NCBI RefSeq assembly: GCF_001908105.1
Contig: NZ_MKGQ01000016.1
Location: 13,650-77,649, forward strand
DNA: 64,000 bases
Direction of reading: 5' to 3'
Source: Xenorhabdus eapokensis
GTDB lineage: Bacteria > Pseudomonadota > Gammaproteobacteria > Enterobacterales > Enterobacteriaceae
The number at the start of each line of letters is the position of its first letter. Positions within the stretch are counted from its first letter, which is position 1. A program made the position numbers and the translations under genes. This document shows positions 21,091-30,646 of this stretch, in pieces. Under the pieces are notes generated by a model. That model saw nothing but the letters and a program-made list of their open reading frames with translations, was not told the origin of the DNA and did not search any database.

Positions 21091-22239
21091 TCACCATTCA
21101 GCAACGGAACCATCTTTATGCCGCCACAATGGATTCCGCCAGTCTGGTGCATTTTTGCTACGCTCAATGACCTGTACTTCGTCGATTTCAACCCCAAGAC
21201 CCGGCTTCATTAAAGGTTTAAAGAAACCCCCTTCCATACTGAAATCTTCTTTATTTTTCACCAGATCAAGTAACTCCGCGCCTTTATTATAATGAATGCC
21301 CATGCTCTGCTCCTGAAACACCGCATTACGTGATATGAAATCGATGTGCAGACAAGCGGCTAGCGCAATCGGCCCCAGTGGACAATGGGGTGCCAGCGCC
21401 ACATCATACGCTTCAGCCATGCCCGCAATTTTATAGCATTCAGTCATTCCTCCCGCATGCGATAAATCTGGCTGGATAATAGCCAGCCCGCCCATTTCCA
21501 ATACACGTTTAAATTCAAAACGGGAAAACATACGCTCACCTGCCGCGATTGGAATATGGGTTTGCGCCGCCAAACGGGGATAATATTCCGACTGCTCCGC
21601 CAGCACCGGTTCTTCAATAAATAGAGGACGATACGGTTCTAATGCCTTAATTAATACTTTCGCCATTGGCGCGCTAACACGGCCATGAAAATCAAGCCCA
21701 AATTCAATTTCATTCCCGAACACTTCACGGATTTGTGCCACGGTACTGACAGCAGCATCAATCTTTCGACAATCATCAATGATGCCCAATTCTTCACAAC
21801 CATTTAATTTGAATGTATCAAAACCGATCTTCCGTAAGGTTTTAATACCGTCAATCACTTCAGACGGGCGATCGCCCCCTACCCAACTATAAGCTTTGAT
21901 CTTATCGCGCACTAATCCACCCATCAGTTGCCATACGGGTGCATTTAAGACTTTACCTTTGATATCCCATAAAGCCTGATCGATACCTGCTATAGCGCTC
22001 ATCAGAATGGGGCCACCACGGTAAAAACCGGCACGGTACATCACCTGCCACAGGTCATTGATACGGGCGGGATCTTGTCCAATCAAATATTCACTCAGCT
22101 CGTGCACTGCCGTTTCCACTGTGCAGGCACGGCCTTCAATCACTGGTTCTCCCCAACCCACAACCCCTTCATCTGTTTCGATTTTCAGGAATATCCAGCG
22201 AGGAGGTAAACGGTAAGTGGTAAACTTAGTTATTTTCAT
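21091..22239 (-). CDS. dgoD: D-galactonate dehydratase DgoD
   Basis: Enolase-superfamily enzyme that dehydrates D-galactonate to 2-keto-3-deoxygalactonate. The product is 382 aa, the exact E. coli length. Mg2+ and catalytic motifs are visible: GLDFHGR, the metal-binding [10 protein letters not shown] and GERMFSRF, and the general acid/base His in [17 protein letters not shown]. Its start overlaps the dgoA stop by 4 bp. Confidence 0.97.
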   Translation of the reverse strand: MKITKFTTYRLPPRWIFLKIETDEGVVGWGEPVIEGRACTVETAVHELSEYLIGQDPARINDLWQVMYRAGFYRGGPILMSAIAGIDQALWDIKGKVLNAPVWQLMGGLVRDKIKAYSWVGGDRPSEVIDGIKTLRKIGFDTFKLNGCEELGIIDDCRKIDAAVSTVAQIREVFGNEIEFGLDFHGRVSAPMAKVLIKALEPYRPLFIEEPVLAEQSEYYPRLAAQTHIPIAAGERMFSRFEFKRVLEMGGLAIIQPDLSHAGGMTECYKIAGMAEAYDVALAPHCPLGPIALAACLHIDFISRNAVFQEQSMGIHYNKGAELLDLVKNKEDFSMEGGFFKPLMKPGLGVEIDEVQVIERSKNAPDWRNPLWRHKDGSVAEW

Positions 22240-22859
22240 TGCACGGCCTCTCGATACGCATTCACAAATAAGGTTGCTTGCTGTGCAGTACGATCAACCG
22301 ATTGACCAGCACGATAAAGATCGCTACCTAAACCGGCTCCTGTGCAACCTGCATTTATCCACTGAGACAGATTATCTGGCGTTACACCACCCACGGCAAA
22401 AACAGGTACGTCTGGTGGCAAAACGGCTTTCAGCGCTTTGATATAGTCTGGACCGAATGCCGATGCGGGGAACATTTTTAGTGACTGAGCACCCGCTGCC
22501 AGCGCGGTAAAAGCTTCCGTGGCTGTCGCGCAACCCGGACATACTGTCATACCATAAGCGACCGCTCTGTGAATCACTTCACTGTGGATATTAGGCGTGA
22601 CAATCAGTTTGCAACCCATTTCCGCCAGCACATCCACCTGTTCTGGTTTAAGTACCGTTCCCGCCCCAATCAACGCCTTACTGCCAAACGCTTTCACAAT
22701 GGCTGGAATACTCTGTTCCCACTGTGGAGAATTAAGTGGGATCTCTACGGTATCGAATCCAGCATCAATAACCGCTGTAATGTGTCCAAGTACTTCGTCC
22801 GGTTTAATACCGCGAAAAATAGCGATAAGTGGAAGGTTGGTTTGCCACAGCATCTGCAA
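22236..22859 (-). CDS. dgoA: 2-dehydro-3-deoxy-6-phosphogalactonate aldolase DgoA
   Basis: Cleaves 2-keto-3-deoxy-6-phosphogalactonate to pyruvate and glyceraldehyde 3-phosphate. It has 207 aa (E. coli 205), a KDPG-aldolase-type barrel with [10 protein letters not shown], the Schiff-base Lys region [19 protein letters not shown] and [10 protein letters not shown]. It overlaps dgoK by 56 bp and dgoD by 4 bp, a tightly packed operon. An alternative start a few codons in ([14 protein letters not shown]) would match E. coli slightly better. Confidence 0.96.
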   Translation of the reverse strand: MQMLWQTNLPLIAIFRGIKPDEVLGHITAVIDAGFDTVEIPLNSPQWEQSIPAIVKAFGSKALIGAGTVLKPEQVDVLAEMGCKLIVTPNIHSEVIHRAVAYGMTVCPGCATATEAFTALAAGAQSLKMFPASAFGPDYIKALKAVLPPDVPVFAVGGVTPDNLSQWINAGCTGAGLGSDLYRAGQSVDRTAQQATLFVNAYREAVQ

Positions 22860-23715
22860 TACTCCTTATACCTGCCTGAAAAACGGTATCGCCATCTGCC
22901 AGAGAAACATTTCGTCCAATCGCATTGAACGCCTGTTTATAACGAGCAGCTAACGAAAGTCCGGCGACGAGTGTGATAGTCTGTTGGTCAGCAAAATAGT
23001 GACTCATGCTCGCAATTTCTGCACCAATCAACAGGCCGGACAAAAATTCACTCACATGTTCGCGGGGCAGAGCATTCAATATATGTGAAGCGCGAACTTC
23101 AAATAAGAGCGGCAAAATCGCCGGAAAATCTATTCCCCGTTCAAGACCTGCGTTAAAAGCCTCAGGGCAGACAACCTGTTCTGGTAACCCCGCCCCCACC
23201 AGTGAATGCTGCAAAAGTAAATGGTGGAGTTCACCGGTCATCACAGTACGAAAATCATGGATTTGTTGGTTGTCAGCCAATACCCATTTGCAGTGAGTAC
23301 CGGGCATAACATAAAGAGAAGAAGGAAAAAGCTGGGAAGCCCCCAATAATTGCGTCTCTTCGCCTCGCATCACGTTGTGATTATCTTCACGTGAAACACA
23401 CAATCCAGGAATGATCCAGACATTGTCTGCGACGGGCGTTAATTGCTCGCCGATTGCAGAGAACTGAATGGGAACCGACAAATAGGGTGCTATTTTCCAA
23501 CCCACGTTACTACCGATCATCCCTGCCATGACAACCGGTGTTTTATCATTGCGCCAGCCTTGCGTGATTTCTGCTAACACCCCTTGTGGGGATTTTCCAT
23601 TGAGACGGGTAACTCCCATTGCGGATTGCCTGCTTTCCAGACATTCATCGCCCTGATATAGCCAGGCTCGTAAATTAGTCGATCCCCAATCAATAGTGAT
23701 GTAACGTGCTGTCAT
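22804..23715 (-). CDS. dgoK: 2-dehydro-3-deoxygalactonokinase DgoK
   Basis: Phosphorylates 2-keto-3-deoxygalactonate with ATP. The product is 303 aa (E. coli 292); the C-terminal residues after DAVAN extend through the dgoA overlap. It starts with the ASKHA-kinase phosphate motif YITIDWGSTNLRAWLYQG and keeps PGTHCKWV and MTGELHHLL. First intact gene of the operon; its ATG overlaps the stop of the dgoR remnant (ATATGA). Confidence 0.95.
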   Translation of the reverse strand: MTARYITIDWGSTNLRAWLYQGDECLESRQSAMGVTRLNGKSPQGVLAEITQGWRNDKTPVVMAGMIGSNVGWKIAPYLSVPIQFSAIGEQLTPVADNVWIIPGLCVSREDNHNVMRGEETQLLGASQLFPSSLYVMPGTHCKWVLADNQQIHDFRTVMTGELHHLLLQHSLVGAGLPEQVVCPEAFNAGLERGIDFPAILPLLFEVRASHILNALPREHVSEFLSGLLIGAEIASMSHYFADQQTITLVAGLSLAARYKQAFNAIGRNVSLADGDTVFQAGIRSIADAVANQPSTYRYFSRY

Positions 23716-23893
23716 ATGATTTCCTTAAGCCTTCGTGCTGACCGCCGCATACCCCCTGATGCCGTATCGTATCAAACAGCACCTTATGTCCCTCCCTGGC
23801 GTGTTTTAGATTACCCACACAAAATCGTTCAAATATTACCCAGCAAAGCGAGCTTATCGCTACGCTGAGTTGCAGTGCTACGATAAAGATCAC
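23712..23893 (-). pseudogene. dgoR: Remnant of the galactonate repressor gene dgoR
   Basis: GntR-family DgoR normally represses the dgo operon and its gene precedes dgoK. Only the 3' end survives here. One frame (23875-23756) reads LQLSVAISSLCWVIFERF and later GHKVLFDTIRHQ, matching the C-terminal ligand-binding domain of E. coli DgoR as I recall it. A different frame (23741-23712) reads SARRLKEII and stops at TGA overlapping the dgoK ATG, matching the DgoR terminus SSTRRLKEIT. About 16 residues between the blocks are deleted with a frameshift. The DNA-binding half is not found upstream. This segment is easy to mistake for a spurious 67-codon frame. Confidence 0.8.
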
Positions 23894-24190
23894 AAAAAGA
23901 ACACTGCATTTTTAATTTTTAATGATCTCTTTGAGAGAAAAAGGGGGGAAATTTAAATCAGCGACTAAAGAAATCGTTTTCTGCCCTTACCTCAAAATCC
24001 GGCTGATATGGCGAAGAATTGCTGGAAAGGCGAGCTGAAAACAAAAAGTCATACCGCAAGCGGCGGCTGGTGGTAGCATGCAGGATGCTGAATATGGTAT
24101 AAAACCTGTTATTTTGTCATAACTCACACGCTTAAAAGTATTTGCACAGTTCAAATGCACGGGCTTTTATGCGTAATTTAAGGTAACTCG
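23894..24190. other. Gap between the dgoR remnant and argS
   Basis: No gene is seen. This is where the 5' two thirds of dgoR would have been, but no DgoR-like helix-turn-helix is readable. The stretch must carry the argS promoter and whatever promoter now drives dgoKADT. A half-site TGTGA just inside the remnant is too weak to call a CRP site. Confidence 0.4.
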
Positions 24191-25921
24191 GTGAATATTC
24201 AGGCCATTCTTTCAGAAAAAATCAGCCATGCGCTGATTGCTGCTGGTGCTCCAGCCGACAGTGAAGCTCACGTTCGTCAATCTGCAAAAGCTCAGTTTGG
24301 TGACTACCAGGCGAATGGTGTCATGGCGGCAGCGAAAAAAGTGGGCATGCCCCCCCGACAATTGGCAGAAAAAGTCGTCAGTTTGCTGGATCTGCAAGGA
24401 ATTGCCAGCAAAGTTGAGATTGCAGGCCCTGGTTTTATCAATATTTTTCTGGATAAAGCATGGGTTGCAGATAATGTTGAAACTGTACTGAAAGATGAAA
24501 AACTGGGCATTACTCCGGTAGAGCCAAAAACCATCGTGATCGACTATTCTGCGCCGAATGTGGCCAAGCAAATGCATATTGGGCACATTCGTTCCACGAT
24601 TATTGGTGATGCCACCGCGCGTACCCTTGAATTTTTGGGTCACAAAGTCATCCGAGCCAATCACGTTGGTGACTGGGGTACTCAATTCGGGATGCTGATT
24701 GCCTACCTGGAAAAAATCCAAAATGAAGATGCCAGTGACATGGCATTAGCGGATTTGGAAGCCTTCTATCGTGAAGCGAAGAAAACTTACGACGAAAATG
24801 AAGAGTTTGCTGTTCGTGCCCGTAGTTACGTAGTAAAACTGCAAGGCGGTGATGAATATTGCCGTACCATGTGGCGCAAATTGGTTGATATCACCATGTC
24901 ACAAAATCAGGAAACCTATGATCGCCTGAATGTGACGCTGACGAAAAAAGATGTCATGGGTGAAAGCCTGTATAACGATATGCTGCCTGGCATTGTTAGC
25001 GACCTGAAACAACGTGGGCTTGCCGTTGAGAGTGATGGCGCTATCGTGGTTTACCTTGATGAGTATAAAAACAAAGAAGGCGAACCAATGGGTGTCATCA
25101 TCCAGAAAAAAGATGGGGGTTATCTATATACCACCACCGATATCGCTTGTGCCAAATACCGTCATGAAGTCTTGCACGCTGACCGCGTTCTTTACTACAT
25201 CGATTCACGCCAACACCAGCACCTGATGCAAGCCTGGACAATAGTGCGCAAGGCCGGTTACATTCCTGAATCCATGTCACTTGAACACCATATGTTCGGC
25301 ATGATGTTGGGTAAAGATGGCAAGCCATTCAAAACTCGCGCAGGTGGCACAGTAAGACTGTCTGATTTGCTGGACGAGGCCATTGAACGAGCAGATGCCT
25401 TGATCCGCGGGAAAAACCCAGATATGCCGGAGGACGAACTGAAAAAAGTTGTCAACGCTGTAGGTATTGGCGCGGTGAAATATGCGGATCTTTCCAAAAG
25501 CCGGACTACCGACTACGTATTTGACTGGGATAATATGCTCGCCTTTGAAGGTAATACTGCACCTTATATGCAATATGCTTATACCCGTGTCAATTCTATC
25601 TTCAAGCGTGCAAAAACCGATGAAAGCAGTCTGACACACCCCGTTCTTCTGAATGAAGAACGTGAACAAGCCTTAGCGACGCGCCTGTTGCAATTTGAAG
25701 AAACTATCACAACGGTTGCCCGCGAAGGCACTCCTCACGTGATGTGTGCTTACCTCTATGATCTGGCTGGCCTGTTCTCTGGTTTCTACGAACATTGCCC
25801 AATCCTGAATGCGGATAGCGAAGAAGTGCGTCAGAGCCGCCTGAAATTGGCTTTGCTGACGGCAAAAACATTGAAACAAGGCCTTGATACCTTGGGTATC
25901 GAGACAATAGAACGGATGTAA
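24191..25921 (+). CDS. argS: Arginine--tRNA ligase
   Basis: Class I synthetase that charges tRNA-Arg. The product is 576 aa (E. coli 577) from a GTG start whose product [10 protein letters not shown] matches the family. It has the N-terminal Add-1 domain (about 1-110), the HIGH motif as HIGHIRST in [12 protein letters not shown], and a C-terminal DALR anticodon domain with [12 protein letters not shown] and [16 protein letters not shown]. Unremarkable in itself; its 3' flank carries the murJ relic. Confidence 0.97.
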   Translation: MNIQAILSEKISHALIAAGAPADSEAHVRQSAKAQFGDYQANGVMAAAKKVGMPPRQLAEKVVSLLDLQGIASKVEIAGPGFINIFLDKAWVADNVETVLKDEKLGITPVEPKTIVIDYSAPNVAKQMHIGHIRSTIIGDATARTLEFLGHKVIRANHVGDWGTQFGMLIAYLEKIQNEDASDMALADLEAFYREAKKTYDENEEFAVRARSYVVKLQGGDEYCRTMWRKLVDITMSQNQETYDRLNVTLTKKDVMGESLYNDMLPGIVSDLKQRGLAVESDGAIVVYLDEYKNKEGEPMGVIIQKKDGGYLYTTTDIACAKYRHEVLHADRVLYYIDSRQHQHLMQAWTIVRKAGYIPESMSLEHHMFGMMLGKDGKPFKTRAGGTVRLSDLLDEAIERADALIRGKNPDMPEDELKKVVNAVGIGAVKYADLSKSRTTDYVFDWDNMLAFEGNTAPYMQYAYTRVNSIFKRAKTDESSLTHPVLLNEEREQALATRLLQFEETITTVAREGTPHVMCAYLYDLAGLFSGFYEHCPILNADSEEVRQSRLKLALLTAKTLKQGLDTLGIETIERM

Positions 25922-25930
25922 TTATCTTCT

Positions 25931-26135
25931 CCCAAACTGGCATGATCAAATCATGCCAGTCTCATCATGGCTACAATCCCCGTTGGGAAAAATCTTTTAA
26001 TCTGAATCCCATTAAAGTGACACTGTCAGAGGTTTTGCCAAAATGCCCAACGCCACCGCGCAAGGTAAAGCCAGCAAAAAGCAAAGGCGCAATAAGTTAG
26101 GTAGTTTGCAAGCAACGAAAAAGGCATCTGTCGCC
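25931..26135 (-). pseudogene. Collapsed relic of a second murJ copy
   Basis: The 205 bp after argS are three pieces of murJ fused together. 25931-26017 is identical over 87 bp to 29071-29157 (terminator plus the last 15 murJ codons). 26017-26093 matches 29641-29717 with 3 differences in 77. 26093-26135 matches 30497-30539 with 3 differences in 43. About 480 and 780 bp of murJ are missing between the blocks. Both junctions lie at short shared sequences (AAAG; GCGCA..TAAG), the mark of deletion by illegitimate recombination. It cannot code for a functional flippase. Confidence 0.92.
25936..25960. terminator. Bidirectional terminator hairpin after argS
   Basis: ACTGGCATGAT pairs perfectly with ATCATGCCAGT around a CAA loop, 14 bp after the argS stop. 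The identical hairpin follows the intact murJ at 29076-29100, showing it belonged to the ancestral argS/murJ convergent junction. Confidence 0.7.
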
Positions 26136-26747
26136 GAATGCTAAATTTTTGATACCAAAATGTTACAAAAGGCTTTATTTATATCCTGCCAGGTGTATCC
26201 CACCTACTCTTTTAGAAAAAAAAGACAATATCATAAAAAATAAATTTATATATCTAATAGAAAAAAGCAATTTTTGCTCAAAAAACCCTAAATTTTAGAC
26301 TTGTTTCATTAGCTAATCTCAAAGAGGAATTTTCTAAAAAATTATGTTAACCAGACTAAAAAAACAATCTTTTCGATAAAACATTCAAGACTCATTAATC
26401 AATCCACGCCACCCTTAAATATTCATAATAATTAATAAGTTATGCATTACAATCTATAAAAATAAATCTTAATCAACATGTTTAAGCTATTTCTAGCATT
26501 AAGTAAATTTGTAGTTTTTAAATATTAATAAACACATATACAAGCATAGTGATAAATCTTAATTAAATAATAAAAATAAACTTATACATCTTATCAACAG
26601 AATAGAATCTATAGATTGCAAATAGTAAACATTATACTTAACTCATAATCAGAGAAGTCATCACCTTATTATTACTCCCCTTTTTGTATGTTCCTTATCC
26701 AAAAAGAATATGCTATCTTGATTTTGCTCTTTTAGAGCCATTTTATA
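26136..26747. other. AT-rich leader region of the first vgrG
   Basis: No gene is seen. The right part, from about 26520, is recognisably similar to the region upstream of the second vgrG (for example AGAATCTATAGATTGCAAA versus ATACAATCTATAGGTTGCGAA), so the leader was duplicated with the gene. A degenerate first copy of the TTCCTTA...GAATATGC hairpin motif lies near 26690-26712. Confidence 0.6.
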
Positions 26748-26773
26748 CATATTCCTTACTGGCAAGGAATATG
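26748..26773 (+). promoter_or_regulatory. Leader hairpin conserved before both vgrG genes, copy 1
   Basis: CATATTCCTT pairs perfectly with AAGGAATATG around a 6-base loop, then CGGTAGC and the GCAAGG ribosome binding site. The second vgrG has the same element at 31165-31192; its three stem differences all keep pairing through G-U wobbles. This supports an RNA structure in the untranslated leader. Confidence 0.6.
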
Positions 26774-26804
26774 CGGTAGCTATAAACTAAAGCAAGGGCA
26801 TCCT

Positions 26805-28790
26805 ATGAAAAGACAGTTTATCGCACATACCTCACTGCCTGATAATCCTTTACTTTTCAAATCATTGATAGGGAGGGAAAGGTTATCTGAAGCCTACGAG
26901 TTTGAAGTTGAATTATTAAGTAAGAAAAGATTATCAAACCCAATATCTCTGCATAATAAGATACTCACTGTAGAAATAAAAAATAAGTCAGCACCAACAA
27001 GGTACTTAAGTGGTTATATAGAAAAAATATCCTACGCACCATTCTATAAATGTGATGATAGACTTTATTTATATACTGCCATTGTCAGACCTAAACTGTG
27101 GGAATTAAAACAAAGATTTGGTTATAGTATTTGGCAACATAAGACTGTACCCGATATCATCACTGAGGTATTGGGTAAAGCCGGCATTCTATTTAACAAC
27201 CAACTCATTGAAAAATATCGCACATGGGAATATTGCGTCAAATATAATGAAAGTGATTTCGATTTTATTCATCGTCTGATGGAACATGAGGGAATTTATT
27301 ATTATTTTAAACATGATATGGGAAACCATACCATGATTTTGGTTGACGCCCCCCAATCACATGAACCCATGCCTGAATATGAAACAATTAAATATTTCAG
27401 CACAGGTCATTCACTGAAAGAACACCTTACAGAGTATCTCTATAGTTGGCATGTCTCTAGTATCACCATACCGAATACCTACAGCATTGATGACTACGAC
27501 TTCCGTAAGCCACGGGCTGAACTACATACGGCTGTTCAAACCCCAAGTAGCTCTATTGATAACTCAGAGATATTCATTTGGCCCGGGCGCTATGTAGAAA
27601 GTGAACAAGGACAATTTTATGCTCGCGTTCGTCAGCAAGCTGCCGAAGCAAAAAGTGAGCTGGTTGGGGGCAAAGGAAATGTATTGGGAATGGCTCCAGG
27701 GCACACTTTTACCCTATCACTCCCCAATGACATCAAAGGTGATGATCATGGAGACTATTTAATTATAGGTACGCAATACTTTCTTTATGAAAAACCTTAT
27801 GTCACCGATTATACTGGCAAGGTTCTTAATACTGTCACCAACGACCTCTCAAATTCAGATACAAACAAAAACACCATTCAATTTGAGGCAATTCCTGCCA
27901 GCACTCATTGGAAACCACTTGCTGTGACCCCGTGGCCAAAAGTAACGGGCCTTGAAACCGCCGTTGTCACTGGTCCTAAAGATAAGCAGATATGGACTGA
28001 CGAATACGGTCGTATAAAAGTGAAGTTTCGTTGGGATAAAGACAGTAAAAAAGATGATACCCGCTCTTGCTGGGTGCGTGTTGCGACTTATTGGGCAGGT
28101 TGGCGTTATGGTAGTCTGTGTGTCCCTCGTGTGGGCGAAGAAGTGGTTATTAGTTTCGTCAACGGTGATCCTGATAAACCTTTAGTCATCGGCAGTACTT
28201 ATAACCAAGAGAATAAGCCCCCGTGGGAGCTGCCCAAACATGAAACTCGTGTCGGTATTATGTCAAATACCAAGGGAGGTAAGCATGAACAGGCAAACTA
28301 TCTTTTTTTAGATGATGAACCCAATAATGAATCGTTTGATCTACATGCAGAACGTGACATGAATATTTCGGTGGAAAAAGATAAAAAAGTCACTATTGGC
28401 GGAGAGTGGGTACAAAAGATTACAGGCGAAACAAATATCTCAAGTTCTAAATCCATTACTATAAAAAGTGATACTCATGTAAATATCGATACTCCAACAA
28501 CTTTAGTGAATAATAAATATAGTTGCATTAATACGACGCCATTTAATATGAACGTAAATGGAGAAAATGCAAGCTTTAATGGAGAAAATGCAAGCTTTAA
28601 TGGAGCAAATACAAGCTTTAATGGAGCAAATGTAAGCGTTAATGGAGCAAATGTAAGCTATAATATAGTAAATATAAGCGGTACTAAAATAGATATTACA
28701 CAAAAAGAAATAGATATGGCAAAGAGAAAAATAGTTATCAAAATAACTGATTTCCTCCTCTCACATAACATCATATCTATTTTTTCTTAA
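26805..28790 (+). CDS. vgrG: Type VI secretion spike protein VgrG (orphan copy)
   Basis: VgrG trimers form the membrane-puncturing spike on the Hcp tube. The product is 661 aa; AAGGG lies 7 bp before the ATG. Residues about 1-370 are the gp27-like base and about 370-500 the gp5 OB-fold (WTDEYGRIKVKFRWD, GDPDKPLVIGSTYN). The first about 530 residues are highly similar to the second VgrG at 31225. The C-terminal needle differs: about 65 residues are absent and a run of seven-residue repeats (NGENASF, NGANTSF, NGANVSV) follows, ending in a short hydrophobic tail. No adaptor, PAAR or toxin gene follows; a dead IS1 does. It probably works with the T6SS cluster to the right. Confidence 0.95.
   Translation: MKRQFIAHTSLPDNPLLFKSLIGRERLSEAYEFEVELLSKKRLSNPISLHNKILTVEIKNKSAPTRYLSGYIEKISYAPFYKCDDRLYLYTAIVRPKLWELKQRFGYSIWQHKTVPDIITEVLGKAGILFNNQLIEKYRTWEYCVKYNESDFDFIHRLMEHEGIYYYFKHDMGNHTMILVDAPQSHEPMPEYETIKYFSTGHSLKEHLTEYLYSWHVSSITIPNTYSIDDYDFRKPRAELHTAVQTPSSSIDNSEIFIWPGRYVESEQGQFYARVRQQAAEAKSELVGGKGNVLGMAPGHTFTLSLPNDIKGDDHGDYLIIGTQYFLYEKPYVTDYTGKVLNTVTNDLSNSDTNKNTIQFEAIPASTHWKPLAVTPWPKVTGLETAVVTGPKDKQIWTDEYGRIKVKFRWDKDSKKDDTRSCWVRVATYWAGWRYGSLCVPRVGEEVVISFVNGDPDKPLVIGSTYNQENKPPWELPKHETRVGIMSNTKGGKHEQANYLFLDDEPNNESFDLHAERDMNISVEKDKKVTIGGEWVQKITGETNISSSKSITIKSDTHVNIDTPTTLVNNKYSCINTTPFNMNVNGENASFNGENASFNGANTSFNGANVSVNGANVSYNIVNISGTKIDITQKEIDMAKRKIVIKITDFLLSHNIISIFS
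28557..28682 (+). repeat. 21-bp tandem repeat coding for the VgrG needle
   Basis: Six in-frame copies of a 21-bp unit (about AATGGAGAAAATGCAAGCTTT; the last one degenerate) encode seven-residue repeats with N-G-x-N-x-S. Period 21 keeps the frame, so copy-number change would lengthen or shorten the beta-helical needle. Units 1 and 2 are identical, a sign of recent expansion. Confidence 0.9.
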
Positions 28791-28827
28791 TAAATAAATC
28801 ATCAGAATTCTAATGAAAATTATCGGT

Positions 28828-29067
28828 CATGTATTCAAGGTGTTGTTCTTCATCTATAATGCCTATTTTGCGAGATAACTTGCATGGTCACAGTAGAAGT
28901 CAAATGTCGATTTTGTCACCAGACGAAGGACGTTAAAAACATGGTATTGGCAAAGGTGGGTACCAACGTTATCGTTGTTTAGTCACCTGAAATGCATGAC
29001 AAAATCATTGGTATTTTCATTGAACGTGAATATTATGCTTGAGGGTGATCAACGCTTTGAATACATG
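28828..29067. mobile_element. Internally deleted IS1-family element
   Basis: An insA start is read from 28884: VEVKCRFCHQT followed, after loss of one A near 28937, by KHGIGKGGYQRYRC in another frame, the IS1 InsA zinc-finger region. From about 28988 the frame EMHDKIIGIFIEREYYA with a stop at 29042 is the InsB C-terminus. The middle of the element is gone. The ends form imperfect inverted repeats: CATGTATTCAA at 28828-28838 and its complement at 29057-29067. The right end abuts the duplicated murJ terminator. It is inactive. Confidence 0.75.
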
Positions 29068-29075
29068 TTCCCCAA

Positions 29076-29100
29076 ACTGGCATGATCAAATCATGCCAGT
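29076..29100. terminator. Terminator hairpin after murJ
   Basis: Same 11-bp stem and CAA loop as at 25936-25960, 11 bp beyond the murJ stop. Confidence 0.7.
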
Positions 29101-29110
29101 CTCATCATGG

Positions 29111-30646
29111 CTACAATCCCCGTTGGGAAAAATCTTTTAATCTGAATCCCATTAAAGCCAGTGCAGCAAAATAGCTACCCGCCCCCGCAATCACAACGCC
29201 CATTAACCGTAGCAAGCGCCATGCCATATTGCCCTGCTCCCAATCCGGCATAAGCCACAATATTGTCAGTAATACCCCAACCATGACCGCAAGCGCTATT
29301 GCCAGTTTCAGCAGAAAAACACCCCATCCGGCCAATGGTTTAAAAATCTCACGCTTACGCAATTGCCAATAAAGCATGCTGGCATTGAAACAAGCAGCCA
29401 GACCGATAGAAAGCGCCAATCCCGCATGTTTCAATGGGCCAATAAAGGCAAGATTCATTAACTGAGTCAAAATCAAAGTCGCAATCGCAATCTTAACCGG
29501 CGTTTTAATATCCTGACGAGCGTAAAAACCAGGAGCCAGGACTTTAACAACAATCAATCCCATTAAACCAAAACAGTAAGCGATTAACGCCCGTTGCGTC
29601 ATTTCTGCATCAAAGGCAGAAAAATTGCCGTATTGAAAAAGTGACACTGTCAGGGGTTTTGCCAGAATGCCCAACGCCACCGCACAAGGTAAAGCCAGCA
29701 AAAAGCAAAGGCGCAATCCCCAATCCATTAACCTTCTATATTCTAGGTGATCCCCATTGGAAAAACTTTTTGCCAGTGAAGGCAGCAGGATCGTGCCTAA
29801 TGCCACCCCCAACACACCCGAAGGTAATTCCATTAAACGATCGGCGTAATACATCCACGAAACCGAACCAGAAACGAGAAATGAAGCAAAAATAGTGTTG
29901 ATAATCAGTGAAATCTGGCTGACTGAAACCCCTAAAATAGCGGGTCCCATTTGCCGGATAACCCGCCATACGCCACTGTCACGGAAGGAAATTCGTGGCA
30001 ATACCAGCATGCCTATTTTTTTCAGGTGCGGAAGCTGATAAACCAATTGCAAAATACCACCCGCGATCACAGCCCAACCTAATGCCATTACAGGCGGGTT
30101 ACAGTAAGGTGCGACAAACAGCGAAAAAATAATCATGCTGATATTAAGCAATGTGGGTGCAAAAGCGGGCACAGAAAAGCGATTCCACGTATTGAGAACC
30201 GCTCCCGCTAACGAAGCCAGAGATATCAAAAAAATGTAGGGAAAGGTAATTCTGAGTAGATCACGGGTTAACGTGAATTTATCCGGCGTATCAGTAAAAC
30301 CCGGTGCCGTAACATAGATGATCCAAGACGCGGCCATCACCCCGATTACTGTGACTATCGCCAATATCAGCGTCAACATCCCTGATATATAAGCAATAAA
30401 AGTGCGTGTTGCTTCATCCCCCTGCTGATTTTTATACTCAGCCAGTATAGGAACAAACGCTTGTGAAAATGCGCCCTCAGCAAAAATACGACGCAGTAAG
30501 TTAGGGAGTTTGAAGGCAACGAAAAAGGCATCTGTCGCCACCCCCGCACCAAATATACGAGCAATGATGGCATCACGAATAAAGCCCAGAACGCGGGAGA
30601 ACATCGTCATTGAGCTGACCGCTGCCAGTGATTTCAGTAAATTCAT
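29111..30646 (-). CDS. murJ: Lipid II flippase MurJ (MviN)
   Basis: Essential MOP-superfamily flippase that moves lipid II across the inner membrane for peptidoglycan synthesis. It has 511 aa from [21 protein letters not shown], the E. coli length, with about 14 hydrophobic segments. The frame is open to 30682, but that extension has no family match. Its only complete copy here lies between two vgrG genes, and a collapsed copy lies at 25931-26135. The 3' 87 bp (terminator plus last codons) are identical in both. The gene looks intact, as expected for an essential function. Confidence 0.96.
   Translation of the reverse strand: MNLLKSLAAVSSMTMFSRVLGFIRDAIIARIFGAGVATDAFFVAFKLPNLLRRIFAEGAFSQAFVPILAEYKNQQGDEATRTFIAYISGMLTLILAIVTVIGVMAASWIIYVTAPGFTDTPDKFTLTRDLLRITFPYIFLISLASLAGAVLNTWNRFSVPAFAPTLLNISMIIFSLFVAPYCNPPVMALGWAVIAGGILQLVYQLPHLKKIGMLVLPRISFRDSGVWRVIRQMGPAILGVSVSQISLIINTIFASFLVSGSVSWMYYADRLMELPSGVLGVALGTILLPSLAKSFSNGDHLEYRRLMDWGLRLCFLLALPCAVALGILAKPLTVSLFQYGNFSAFDAEMTQRALIAYCFGLMGLIVVKVLAPGFYARQDIKTPVKIAIATLILTQLMNLAFIGPLKHAGLALSIGLAACFNASMLYWQLRKREIFKPLAGWGVFLLKLAIALAVMVGVLLTILWLMPDWEQGNMAWRLLRLMGVVIAGAGSYFAALALMGFRLKDFSQRGL

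Noticed and set aside
23941..24190. Search for the DNA-binding half of dgoR upstream of the stub
   Set aside because: No frame there reads like a GntR helix-turn-helix; the region appears replaced or fully decayed.
28557..28682. Possible CRISPR array
   Set aside because: Repeats are directly adjacent 21-bp units without spacers and lie in frame within vgrG.
28503..28703. Minus-strand Ile/Cys/Ser-rich repeat frame over the vgrG needle
   Set aside because: It is the reverse reading of the 21-bp repeat array; the plus-strand frame continues the conserved VgrG protein.
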